A stretch of 64,000 bases of DNA from Purshia tridentata (GCA_003254885.1 QANT01007514.1:1-64000), one strand, 5' to 3'. Shown: positions 22,726 through 34,142, numbered from the stretch's first letter. Numbers and translations: made by a program. The notes: generated by a model not told the origin, from the sequence alone.

Positions 22726-24802
22726 ATGGACAGAGAATGGGGTTCGAAGCCCGGCAGTGGCGGCGCCGCCTCCGCCCAGAACGAAGCCATCGACCGCCGA
22801 GAGCGTCTCCGACGACTCGCCCTCGAGACCATCGATCTCGCCAAAGATCCCTATTTCATGCGCAACCACCTGGGAAGGTACCCATCTCTCTCTTTCCATT
22901 GAAATTGCTTTGTTTATGGGTTCAATCTTAATGTTTTCTTGTTGGGTTTTTTCTTTTTTTGTAGCTATGAGTGTAAGCTTTGCTTGACGCTGCACAACAA
23001 CGAAGGGAACTACTTGGCCCACACGCAAGGAAAGCGGCATCAGACAAATTTGGCGAAGAGAGCAGCACGCGAGGCCAAGGAGGCTCCTGCTCAGCCTCAG
23101 CCCCACAAGCGCAAAGTCTCCGTTCGGAAGACAGGTATGTTTATTATTTTTGTTACCCGCGCATTTTGTCGAACACTTGGTCGGCATGTGAAATTGGTCA
23201 TAAAACGTTATTTAATGGTGTATTTAATGTGTCATATACTAGAAAGTTTGATGTGATTAGTTTTAAGTAGAATGCGTTGTGGCTATGAATTGGGGTCCTG
23301 AATTAACTCATGTGTTATCTCTGTCATGTGTGCTTGCAGTCAAAATTGGTAGGCCTGGGTATCGAGTAACGAAGCAGTTTGATGGGGAGACAAAGCAGAG
23401 GTCTCTTCTCTTCCAGGTGTGTGTTTCATTTTGTTATACCTATTTTCCTGGAATTTGAAGTTCTCATTCGTGGATATGTCAAGTACGGAGAGATATACTA
23501 ACATGTGTGTTGTTCTTCGAATTTTATGCAGATTGAATATCCCGAAATTGAAGATAATGCAAAGCCAAGGCACCGTTTTATGTCATCTTATGAGCAGGTA
23601 AGGTTTTAATGTTTTATATATTTAATCTGATTTTGTTGCCAAAAAACTTTTGCTTGTTGCTTGCAATTCATGACCACTCTTTAAATGTTAATTTTCATGT
23701 ACACAGAGGGTCCAACCATTTGAGAAAAGATACCAGTATCTTCTGTTTGCAGCTGAACCTTATGAGATAATTTCTTTCAAGGTATATCTCATTGTCTATG
23801 CATTTGGTATTCATCCTATATATTTTTAGATTCAGGAAATTTACTGGCCCTATATGCTTATATCTGTTTCAGGTTCCTAGCACGGAGATTGACAAATCCA
23901 CTCCAAAGTTTTTCTCACATTGGGATCCCGACTCCAAAATGTTCACGGTTAGTCTTCTGATTCTATACTACCGATTCATGTAATTTTCATTTGCACTTTT
24001 GAAAATATTTTAAAGTGTTTGATTGGACTTTCAACCTGGTTGTTCATTATATGGGTATATCCTTTATGTGGTTATACTAAGATAGTGTGAACTTAAAACC
24101 TTGGGTATGTAAGAAAACTTATTTGATTCACAGGCGAGTCAAACTCTTGGTCTCGAGTCTCTTGACTGAATGTGGTGTCTTTCTTGACTGTTGTCAACAA
24201 CTGGTGATACCTACTTAACTTAGGCAGCTGCCTACCACCTGAATCAGGCTGAAATTGCTTTCATTTTCTATGATATCAGTCACTGGTCTAGTTTAAATGG
24301 TTTTCTTTTATGATTTTTGCTGGTTGAATTTTATCTGATTTGCTATTTGGGATGTATCAATATGCAGTTGCAGCTATACTTCAAAACAAAGCCACCAGAA
24401 GCGAACAAACCTCAACCCCCCCCTGCAGCCAATGGCCCAGGTGCTCCTGGTGTCCCATCAAGGCCTTTGCCCCCACCCCCCCAGGGTCCACCTCCTCTTC
24501 CTTCGCAAGGACTGCCTCCTGGTGCACCTATGGGAAATCCTCCTAGAGCTCCACCACCAATTCCTGGATCTTTACTGCCACCTTCTCCTATGGGAAACGG
24601 CCCTAGCCCTAGGCCTATGCCTCCTGGTGGAGCTCCACCTGCCCCTCCTCCACCACCTGTTGGTAATAACACAATGGCAAATTTCACTCCTGGCATTCAG
24701 ATGAGTAGACCTCCATCAATGCCACCTCCGCAAGGTTTTCCAGGACAACAAATGCAGAGCCAGGGTCTTCGTCCACCCCAACCCCCTCATAACATGGGCT
24801 GA
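22726..24802 (+). CDS. SF3A2: Splicing factor 3A subunit 2 (SF3a66/SAP62/Prp11 homologue)
   Basis: Seven exons: 22726-22877, 22965-23134, 23340-23416, 23532-23597, 23707-23781, 23873-23947 and 24368-24802, encoding 349 aa. SF3A2 is part of the SF3a trimer of the U2 snRNP and acts in branch-site recognition in the nucleus. The N-terminus MDREWGSKPGSGGAASAQNE is highly conserved in the family. The matrin-type zinc finger (YECKLCLTLHNNEGNYLAHT..GKRHQ) is in exon 2, followed by the conserved RPGYRVTKQ and EPYEIISFKVPS segments. The last exon is a Pro/Gly-rich tail of about 140 residues; such tails vary widely in length between species. The start is fixed by homology. Intron 6 (420 bp) is the longest. 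The 3' UTR holds a repeat shared with the ankyrin gene. Confidence 0.95.
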
Positions 24803-24879
24803 GGGAACCCAATGCCTTCGCAGCATCTCAGTAAGCTCTGCAGTATTTGAGAAGAATGTTGTCCAGTATGGTGTATTTG

Positions 24880-25071
24880 AGTGGCGAAGACATAGTGGGG
24901 GCAATGGGATTTACCAACCCCAATATTGATAATGAAGTTTTTTTTGGCATGTATGAAGTTGATAAATATGTACAAATTTGGCTAAATTTGTTTTAATCTC
25001 AGGATTGATCATTTTGATTTTTTAATCTCTTTTATCTTTTATTTTTTTCTTTTGGCAATGATCTCTTTATC
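24880..25071 (+). repeat. Dispersed repeat in the SF3A2 3' UTR
   Basis: Second copy of the segment at 12297-12475. It starts AGTGGCGAAGACATAGTG, includes TTTTTTGGCATGTATG, ACAAATTTGGCTAAATTTG and AGGATTGATCATTTTG, and ends near GATCTCTTTATC. Identity is highest in the middle. Confidence 0.8.
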
Positions 25072-25296
25072 AAAATGATTAAATTTGGTGTTCGGCTCGA
25101 GCATTATTGGTGTTTGGATCTTTCTTTTTTTTTTGTAATTGTTACCTGGCACAATAAGTGAGCTGATCGAGGTTTAGATTTAGGATAATTTCACACAACA
25201 CAAATACATTGAAACATGATATGTTGCCGATTCCAGCCATAGTCCTAAGTTCCTCATCTTCTCTCAGTAGTTCTCATGTGGTAGAAGCAACACTTA

Positions 25297-25763
25297 GCTC
25301 GTTTGGTTCAAGTTGAGAATGGGAAAACGTTTGGTAATTACAGTCATGACAAATATTTTCCTTACTCATGGGAATTTGATCATCCCAAAATGAGAAAATT
25401 GAATCCTTTCTCTAAGCTTGAGTTTTGTTTCCATTTTCATGGGAAAACATTAATTACACTTTTTCAAGACAATTACAGCCTTTTTTTTTTTGGTCTGCAA
25501 TTACACCCTTTTCAAAATTTAAAAATACTAACTTTAACCAATAAAATTGTTCACATTTTCTGTTTTATTTATAATAATTGATAGTATTATTGAAAAATTG
25601 AACAATTTTTGTTTCTATTTCTACACAAACCCAACATGTAATGAAAATAAAAATGTATTTCCTAAGTTACTTTCCCATCCTTACCAAATACACATTCTCT
25701 TCCATTCGAAAGTGCATATATTTTGATTTTCTTAGAATTCAACTCCATAAACCAAACAAGTCC
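25297..25763. mobile_element. MITE-like element, 467 bp, with TTA target duplication
   Basis: The left end reads GCTCGTTTGGTTCAAG and the right end, reversed, reads GGACTTGTTTGGTTTATG. The trinucleotide TTA flanks both sides (25294-25296 and 25764-25766). A 3-bp TTA duplication with non-coding interior is the hallmark of PIF/Harbinger (Tourist-like) MITEs. The interior repeats CATGGGAAAA-type words. The terminal inverted repeats are imperfect, so the element is old. It lies between the convergent SF3A2 and PIP5K genes. Confidence 0.5.
25470..25512 (-). repeat. Micro-insertion flanked by 15-bp direct repeats, inside the MITE
   Basis: CAATTACAGCCTTTT (25470-25484) and CAATTACACCCTTTT (25498-25512) differ at one base. 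The 13 bp between them read CAGACCAAAAAAA on the minus strand, a CC core followed by an A-run. Since it sits inside the element at 25297-25763, it probably arose after that insertion. Confidence 0.5.
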
Positions 25764-26404
25764 TTATTGTTGTCGTGGGTTCACTCTTGACTTATTAGAT
25801 GCACTACATTTTAGTACCATCTTGTGTACCATTTTTTAATAGAGATAAGACCCACTAATACAAATATGTACCACCTCCATTAAAGAGATAATACACGTGA
25901 TGATGCCAAAATATAATATACCTACCCTTGAAATTATTCTTAAATTACACACCCCAATCGGAATGCTCTTACGCCAACTTATGATAATAATTTTCACTTG
26001 AAATGTTAAAAGGAGAAATTTCCTTGGCTGTGATCCCAATTTCGCCCAATGCGGTTGGCTATAGATTCAGAGGCAAAACCGTTCCTGAATATTACTATGA
26101 GAGAGAGAGAGAGAGAGATGCTCTTATTGATTAAACAAAATACATTAATTGTAAAAAAATAAAAATAAAAGATGTAAGTGCATGTACGAAGTTGCAGGCG
26201 CTCCAGAAGTGACAAAACCAGAGGCAGAGAAATAAATTCAAATTCATATCATGAATCATGATAACTCAGCCCCACCTTCTTCACAATACTTGCATTACGG
26301 GTGCTGCTTCTTCCCTCGAAAAATTTCATTTGGCCTTGCAAGCAGGTAGCCTTACCAAAAGAACTCTCAGAAGAGGTATTGTTGCTGTGACTGGCACCAA
26401 CTTC

Positions 26405-29400
26405 TTACCTTGTTAATTGGTTTGGAGGGAACACCTTCTGAATGAACTCCAAGAAGCGCTCGGAATAGAACGTCGGGTCCACAGCAGAGATGGACAAGGA
26501 ATCAAACTGAAGAGATTTGTATGCGTGTTCAATCTTCTTACCCATGTTGTAGTCTTGCAATATATCAATGATCCCAAGATATAGCACAACATCATATACT
26601 TCATTAAACATCTGCTGCTGCACTCCGTGTTTCCCCACAACCTGCTCTGCCCTTGCCGGCATGTTTACACCCAACTGGATTTGGAGTCTGCTTATTAAGT
26701 TGTAAACAGAAAAGAAATAAATAAACTTGTTCAGATGCAGCAATAGTACATACAATACTATTTAAACTGTGATATTCACTTCATAAGTTCATATGCATAG
26801 CTTTTCAATAGAAGATTGAGCATAATTTTTCCCTTGCGTGGTGTCTGTAATGCCCCATATTACCAGTGACAGCTCTGAAGGGCATGAAAATGGCCCTTGG
26901 GGCATCATTGCAAGGACATTACATGTGTAAAAGTGCAGCAGACCATACCTTGCTGTACCAGGTAAAAGGAGATCCACTTCCTCAAAACCAGCAGCTGATG
27001 CTCTCAGTCGGCTACCTCTGATGTGTGGACCCACAACAACACTATCATCATCTGTTCCACGAGGAATTAAAACAAGGCCTTGCGGGTAGCTGGAGATCTC
27101 ATCCTCCAGAGTCTCTGTCAGTGAAACACCAAAAGCAAAATTTTGATGTTAGTCTTTAGCCATAATGGAAAAGCAACTCTGCATGTGGCAGATAACCTTG
27201 ACCATAACAGAATAAATGCACAGATGACAACAGCTAAATTGTGAATCGTTAAATATGACATTGACCTTCCTCTGCTAGCATTCCTAATCCATCAGCTGCA
27301 TTGCTTCTATTGTAGGACATCAGACCACGAAGATGTTGGGGGGCCCTATAATGCACACCCAGGAGAAGGCTATAATCCATAATGTGCTGTGCCTCCAAAA
27401 ATTTACTGTCAGTCTCAATCTGACTGCACAATAATAAGAACATAACAGGACCAAATGTTAGAGAATCATACATAAAATTGACCAAAATGGGAACCAAAAG
27501 GGTGTGACCCCTTAAATGGGCTTTTTTTTAAATTACTGGGGAGGGGAGGGTTTGAACCCGGGTGTGTAGGGGAAGCTTTTATCATCGTCCAACTAGGCCA
27601 ATCCCAATTCATGACCCCTTAATGTTCTTACAAGAGAAAATTAACATTGACTATAGTTTTTCACAAACAATACAAAAAGATTTAATAATAACAGATATAT
27701 TTTTTATCAATAAATTCTTAGGTTATGTATTTTCTTAAAACTTAAAAATAACTGGGGGTATACTAATAAAACACAATTTATAACGCATGGTCTGGACAGC
27801 AAAGAGGAGGGGGAAAAACAACAAAACAGGTGGAATTATCACTTACTTCAATAAAGCCTCCCGCCAAGAAGGTTCCATATAAAAATTGTAGTTTAAATCC
27901 AAGTCCTTTAGCGTCGTGTTTTCATCAATTTCAATCTTATCTGCAGAGCGCCCAAGGGATGAACCTTTCAAGTCAAATCTTCGATGTATTCTTAACTCTG
28001 TGCAGAACATGTTTCCCATCACTACAAAGCGAAACTGCAAAACATATGTTATGTTACAAATATCAGCCATGTAAGCACAACAAACAGTTCACATCCTTAG
28101 AGAGGTTTCATGACAAACACTAATGAGGCATGTAATTACAGAATTTGTTCTTAGATGAGGTGATTCAGGCTTATAGTAATTTTAATGATATTTTTATTGG
28201 AATTAATTATAGCCAGCTATGACATCATAAATATGGAAACGTTTTCTAGCATGGTAGCACATAAGAATATACAGTCATTGTGCCCATTACCTTTTGGCCA
28301 CTTGAAGGTTTAATCCTATGAAGACCAAAGAATTTTGTGATGAGTGTGTTTTCATACGACCTTACATGATGATGATAATTCGGAAGCATCCGTATGAGAA
28401 CCTGCACATAAGAACTCGGTTACTGGACTTCCAGATGAGCACAGAAACTTCAACTATAGCACATGTATCATATAGAAGTTAGAAGAATCTAAGGCTCTCT
28501 GACTTTCAGGACTAACGGAAAAATGGAGAGAGAAGAATAAAGAAATTAAAAGGTCTTAGCTTATGCAGGTAAACCTCAAAGGAAGAAATTCACTGGTTCA
28601 AGTTTGAATTATAGGGGGGGAGGGAAAGACTTCCCATGAGCATTTCATAATTTATCTACATCAACCATCATATGTAAATGCATGCTCTTTTCTTATGCAG
28701 GTAAACATCAAAGGAAGCAATTTACTGGTTCAAGTTTGAATTATAGAAATTTTTCAGAGGCGGAAAAAAGACATCATGAACATTTAGTGATTTATCTACA
28801 TCAAGCATCACATGTAAATGCAAGCTCCAATAGTGATTACATACCTGAACTTCAGATTTCCGGAGTGTCTTAATCATGAAACGATCATCTTGAGACAGGA
28901 AAAACACACTACCACTTTTTCCAGGAGAAGAAAGTTCTCTAAGAGCATCATTTCCACAAATAGACATCATGTAGTCAGCAGCATCAATCTTGAACATCTC
29001 CCTTAAATTCCTACAATGAGTTTTTACAAAAAGCATGTTCATTGATCACCACCATAAAGTAATGGGAAAATATAGGCAATACAGGATCTGCACAACAACT
29101 CAAGAAGATAATATATGTATAAAATACAGACACAGACACACACGTATATGCAGATGAGTATACAACTTAATTTTGTTGGGTTAGGTCTTGGTCAAGTTAA
29201 GGATGTGTGTACATGTATATGAAATAATCAGAAGATAAAAGGGTATTTCTTTTCAACTTTTCTAAAGGGTAAGTGGCTCATCATTATAACCCCATAGGCT
29301 AAAAACATAAGGTTTAACGCATGACAACTAACCTGAAGACCATTGGGCAATAGTCTTTCCACTTAAAATCTACTGACTGATGAGGTGGTGTCAACTGGGA

Positions 29401-31271
29401 ACCTTCTTTAGGAAAATTCATCCAAAAGCTAGCCCGGGGGCCAAAATCTGATGTCCGAACATCTCTCCTTTGTATTGGTGTAATCTTCCCAACAGTATAC
29501 CTGACCACATTCTAATGCACATTCAACATTAAGTTCCCCAAACAAAATATGCAATGGTGCATGAGATACGAGTAATGAACATCAACTACCATGACTGGAC
29601 CACATTTTCTCCATTAGTTTCAGAGGATACCGTAATCTCAAAATTACAGAAACATCATATTAAAAATCTAGCGGTAATAACTTCAGAGGCATAGGTGAGA
29701 AGCAAATCTTTTTCAAGTATGAAGGAGAAACCTGTAAAGATTCTAAAACCACTCTCATGGAGTCATACAAATATCTTTTTTCTGATTTTTCTTTTTCTTC
29801 TTTCCCCACAATGAGAATGTGTTTGTCCCAAATCCAGTGCATATATAATAACAGAGTAAGTGAAGGGCACAGATCACATGGAGGAGTTAGTCTAGCAATA
29901 TAATTTAATTAATAACCCAAGTGTCGGATTTGGAAAAGATAAATGAAGGCAAAGGGATATAAGATGCAAACTCAAAGCTGAAGAATTCTAAGAATTTAAG
30001 AAAAGTAAGAAAAAGTGAATATACCTGATACCAAGCTGCAAACTGAGCATTAGATCATAACTCCTGTGACCTTTAATGATTTGTTCACCAGGTCTCTTAA
30101 CCACTTTTGCTAGTTTCTTTTGTCGCCGTTTTGCCCTTCTAGATGATGAAGTAAAACTATTATTTAATACTAACTCACTGATTAAGACACCTTGCATATA
30201 TTCTCTTTCCAGTATTGGAATGCTTCTCTCAGCATTTTCTAAGACACAATCGGATAACCCTAATGATGGATCATGTCCAATAACTTTCTCAAAAGATACC
30301 TCAAGACTCCATCGCCTTTCCAAGGAAACATTTCTATTATGAGATTGCTCCAAATTTAACAGGCTTCTCTTAGAGAGTTTATCAGATGCAGCATGTTGAG
30401 ATCCCTGGCTCTCCCCAATCTTGACATTTCCCATACCCACTTGATTAGCATGATGGATATGTGCATTGTTCTGCTTTCTTAAATCTGGCAAGAGCCCTCT
30501 TTTCCTCAAAGCATTGAGGTAAAGTTCTTCTACTGCTGGAAGTCTGCTGCCTTTTGGATAAAATGATCCTTTCCCATCCTTTAAACCCCGGGTCCAAGTT
30601 CCAACATAGAAGCCTCCATCACTCCATGTGTATACGCCGAATCCATGCATCATGCCATTCAACCAGCTTCCTTCAAATGAGTCTCCATTTGTCCAAGTGA
30701 GAGTTCCTTTCCCTGACATTTTCCCTCCTTTCATATTTCCTAGATAAACATTTCCATTTACCCATGTATACTTACCAGGCCCTTCTGGCAGTCCCTGGAT
30801 CCAAGAGCCTTCAAAGACATCTCCATTAGGATAAACTTGATATCCCAGACCATGCTTGAGATTCAACCGCCATCGCCCCTTATAAGTCAATTTATCTGAT
30901 CCAATGTATGTCCCTGTACCATGCATATATCCACCAGAAAATTCACCCTCATAAATGGCACCTGAACGCCATATAATTTTTCCGCTCCCATGTCTCATCC
31001 CTCGTCTCCACTCACCCTCATATATGCATCCATCTGACCAGACATACCTTCCACTACCCTCGGGGATGTTGCCAAGCAGGGGCCCAGAATACGTTTCCCT
31101 ATTCGGAAGTAAGAGGTCCCTGACTCTAAAGCCAGAAGTTTCAGAAACAAGATCAACTTCACCATTTTTTAATATGGATCCTCTGTCTTTGTCGGAAATG
31201 GCGTCAAAAGAGAGTGTTCTCTCTGCACGAGATCGTGCTCGTTCCTCACCAATGGCCACAGAGTCAGACAT
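26405..31271 (-). CDS. PIP5K: Phosphatidylinositol-4-phosphate 5-kinase with MORN repeats
   Basis: Eight coding exons on the minus strand: 31271-30025, 29500-29333, 29010-28845, 28401-28291, 28034-27847, 27423-27266, 27114-26949 and 26687-26405; 828 aa. The enzyme phosphorylates PI4P to PI(4,5)P2 at membranes. Exon 1 encodes eight MORN repeats spaced exactly 23 residues, starting at Tyr61, 84, 107, 130, Phe153, Tyr176, Phe199 and Tyr222. The kinase domain shows [10 protein letters not shown] (from about 584), [11 protein letters not shown] (641-651), [11 protein letters not shown] (772-782) and the specificity-loop KKIEH (785-789), whose Glu fits 4-phosphate substrates. A basic [12 protein letters not shown] segment precedes the catalytic half. 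MORN repeats are typical of plant type-B PIP5Ks; a PIP5K7/8/9-like member is likely by length, but I do not assign the number. The donor after exon 5 gives an Asn (residue 627) where I expect Lys/Arg. Confidence 0.92.
27505..27622 (-). mobile_element. tRNA-derived SINE, 96 bp, with 11-bp target-site duplication, in PIP5K intron 5
   Basis: The word TGACCCCTTAA occurs at 27505-27515 and 27612-27622. The element between them (27516-27611), read on the minus strand, begins TGAATTGGGATTGGCCTAGT. It has an A box (TTGGCCTAGTTGG), a B box (GGGTTCAAACCC) and a short A-run near its 3' end. Pol III boxes plus a perfect target duplication define a SINE. It is co-oriented with the host gene. Confidence 0.8.
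28560..28829. repeat. Tandem duplication, period 132 bp, in PIP5K intron 3
   Basis: Copy 1 (28560-28691) and copy 2 (28692 to about 28829) both start CTTATGCAGGTAAAC and share ACTGGTTCAAGTTTGAATTA, TTTATCTACATCAA and TGTAAATGCA. The middles differ (a G-run in copy 1, an A-rich stretch in copy 2), so it is not very recent. Confidence 0.8.
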
Positions 31272-31298
31272 GCATATAACCCCAAAGGATATGGTTCC

Positions 31299-31337
31299 TT
31301 ATACATTTATAGATGCCCCAAAATTTTCATAGGTCAT
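31299..31337 (-). promoter_or_regulatory. Candidate 12-codon uORF in the PIP5K 5' UTR
   Basis: A likely leader exon ends at the PIP5K ATG (31272) and starts at an acceptor (TTTTTACAG) whose first exon base is 31353. Inside it an ATG opens a 12-codon frame (MTYENFGASINV) that stops 27 nt before the PIP5K start. If the leader is transcribed as modelled, scanning ribosomes meet this uORF first. Confidence 0.4.
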
Positions 31338-31353
31338 GGGACGACGTAGGATT

Positions 31354-32698
31354 CTGTAAAAAGTCATACCGAGTGAATACATATTTACCACAGAACTCCT
31401 TGGCTTCTGATCTATTAGCAGCAGAGAGATTAGAGACTCTGTATCAAAAGGCAGTTTTCAAGGGCTTAAGATAGCTCTTTGGAGCAAAAGAGAACTGTAA
31501 AGACTTGAAAAACAACTATAACAAAAAGGGAAATCCTATTGATTCAGTTAAACTCCAATAGCTACAGTATGACCACCAAAGAATTATAATTGGAGAAAAG
31601 AAGAGCATAATCACCGAAACACATGCACAACAATTTCACCATTATGCCCTCTACACTTTTTTTCCTTTATAAATTTGGCCAAAACTGCTTAGCAAGAACA
31701 ACAAAATTTGGATCCAAAACAAATGAAGATTCAAGCCCATGGATAGATAACCCGAAGAGATGGAAATTTCAACTTGCTATGAAAAAGAAAATCAGGGCAC
31801 ACATTCATTTCCAACAACACATTTTTAAAATACCCAGTGTTGCGCTTAAAGCACCAAAACAGACCCAAAGATAATCAAGAACAGAAAAAAAGGAAACAAA
31901 CACAAACACACAATATAACGTGGTTCGGCAATGAGCCTACATCCATGGAGCAGTTGGAGCAATTCACTAAATGATGGAGATTACAGAGTACAAATTTAAC
32001 TCTCAATTTTTCTCTCTAAATGGCCCTCACAAACAACACAGCTTCTCTCACAAGATGAATAGACTCACACATTCACCAAAACCACGTTGAAACCAAGTGG
32101 TGATTAAGGCAAAACTATCTGGAATAGCAAAAGTCATCATAATGAGAGATAAGCTAGCTGTCCAAAGCATGCTGAGATGTTGGGAAGCCCAAAGGTCTGC
32201 AGCCAAAATTAATTGAGCCAATATTTACCACCCAGAACCACCAATATCTTTCAGAATATCCCACAAAAACAAAAGGCAGAAATGCTTAATGACCTTCCAA
32301 AGATTCAGTCAACCAAAGCCTACAAAAATAATCACAAGGCCAAGTTTGATATTGTAGCCACAATTTCTCACACTGCCAAATTCATTCAGATTTTTAACAG
32401 GATATCTGAAAGAGCATACATTGAGTCATTTACAGTAATAATCTGCAATCACTGGCTCTTCGGCTTTTCTTATTCGGGAAAAAAAAAAAAAAGAAGCTTA
32501 TGCCTATATGCTACTTTTTCGGTTGACTTTCTTGACCCTCTAATTCCCAAAAGAAGAAAAACTTGAGCTAAAATTTCAGCTGTGAATCCATCATAACAGA
32601 AAAGCCACTTAAACAAAAAGCAATTCCAGCATAATAAAGACAAAACTGAACCAAAAGCAAATCCATTATCCATATATACTGAAGCTTTTAGAGAGTAC
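31354..32698 (-). other. Presumed 5' UTR intron of the PIP5K gene, with a transposon-like relic
   Basis: A donor (TTTCTCAG|GTACTC) at 32698 and an acceptor at 31354-31355 would join a non-coding leader exon (about 32699-32890) to the leader exon before the ATG. The plus strand near 31916-31950 reads ATAACGTGGTTCGGCA and CCTACATCCATGGAG, words I associate with dispersed plant retroelement sequence; this is recollection only. No coding gene is seen inside. Confidence 0.4.
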
Positions 32699-33345
32699 CT
32701 GAGAAAGTGAAAGAAGAACTGTCAAGCTGCAAAAGTGTAGGCGCCAATGGAGCTGATAGGCGGTAGTGATTAACGGACTCTGAACTCTGAAGTTTGAAGC
32801 TTTTTCTCAGTGAATAACGCTTTTAGATGGTGACCAAATGTTTGCGAATCCCAAAGCTGAGAGAGAGCACACCACACCGGTACTTACTCTGTAGCCAGAG
32901 AGAGACGCACTCGACAAGAATTAATTAATTAAATTTAATTAAATCAACTAAGCAAAACGGAAATTTAACTTGAATATCGTCTCGATTTTGTATTCTACCG
33001 TTTCGACCGGTTGCGTGGAATGACAATAATGCCCACGTTATGCATCGGTTTCCATTTATAACTAGTTAACTATGCAATGCTGGCGGCTTGTATATTCAGA
33101 CTCTATAATTAACTCAAACTTTTGTCATTATCTCTATTTTATTTTCTTCACTATCATTTTTCTTATTGATTTTAGGTTAATTTTATAGTAATAATTTTTC
33201 CCGTTTAGGATTTATTTTAAATATATTTGAAAATTTTCCAGTAAAAATCATAGTGTAAAATTAGTGTGTGTAATCTTAATTGACTGCTATGTGATAATAT
33301 AACATATAGTCATTAACTCAATCAACTTATAATTAAGCTCCAATT

Positions 33346-33391
33346 AAAGTAGCATTAGGATATTTCTCTCAAAAAAAGTAGCATTAGGATA
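33346..33391 (+). repeat. Micro-insertion flanked by perfect 17-bp direct repeats
   Basis: AAAGTAGCATTAGGATA occurs at 33346-33362 and 33375-33391. Only 12 bp lie between: TTTCTCTCAAAA, continuing into the A's of the second repeat. A perfect 17-bp repeat around so short a body implies a recent event. Confidence 0.65.
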
Positions 33392-33638
33392 AGGTTCGAC
33401 AAGTGGTAGATCTTAATTAGATTCTTAATCATGACATGGGAAGAAAAAATAATCTATATTTACAATAATATATACTTTGTTATAGTTTAAATAAAAAAAT
33501 GTATATTTAAGTTAGTGAGCACTCCCATATTATGCATGAATTAGTTAAAATGATCTGGCTCTAGCCAATAAATCTCAAATATCAATATGGTTCCTATATA
33601 AATCTATATTTTATATTTTGGTCCTCTTAAACTTGAAC

Positions 33639-33684
33639 TTTTACCTTTTATCAACCAAAAAAAAAAATCTTAAAATTTTACCTT
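33639..33684 (+). repeat. Micro-insertion flanked by 9-bp direct repeats
   Basis: TTTTACCTT occurs at 33639-33647 and 33676-33684. The 28-bp body contains CAACC followed by an 11-base A-run and TCTTAAAA. The repeat is short, so this is one of the weaker members. Confidence 0.35.
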
Positions 33685-34093
33685 GGTCCCTGAATTTCAA
33701 TGGTGTCATGGATCATTCCCCTTCTTCTCTAAAAGATATTTAAGCTAATATATATTGGATGATATTCATGTTTAAGATGTTATGTTTCTAACTTATAAAT
33801 ATGAATTGTAAATTTAAGAAATAAAAAACCAAAACAATTAATTCAGATTGACAATGTAAAGAGCATAAAACAAATAACCATTTTTTAGAATATATTTTAA
33901 TTGAACTCATCAACCAAAAAAAAAAAAGTCTGACCTTATAGATAATAAATTTGCTTGCTATACTGTATTTAGAAATAATCAGTTAGGTAGGGTGTTCCTC
34001 ACTTGCTTCCAACTATCCAATTGGGGCTGAAGCTTACAATCTGATTATTGACTTCCCTTGTTTAGCAATCAATTTGGTGCTAATCGCTTTATT

Positions 34094-34142
34094 AAACTAA
34101 TAATTAACTAAGAGGCCCAAAAGAAAAACTAATAATTAACTA
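34094..34142 (+). repeat. Micro-insertion flanked by perfect 17-bp direct repeats
   Basis: AAACTAATAATTAACTA occurs at 34094-34110 and 34126-34142. The 15-bp body is AGAGGCCCAAAAGAA: a CCC core followed by an A-rich tail that merges with the A's of the second repeat. Confidence 0.65.

Noticed and set aside
22702-23187. 161-codon frame on the minus strand over SF3A2 exons 1-2.
   Set aside because: It is antisense to well-supported coding exons and spans their intron; no domain is visible.
24412-24696. Gly-rich minus-strand frame over the SF3A2 tail.
   Set aside because: It mirrors the Pro-rich codons of the last SF3A2 exon.
33905-33925. CAACC plus A-run as another micro-insertion.
   Set aside because: The core fits, but I could not find flanking direct repeats.
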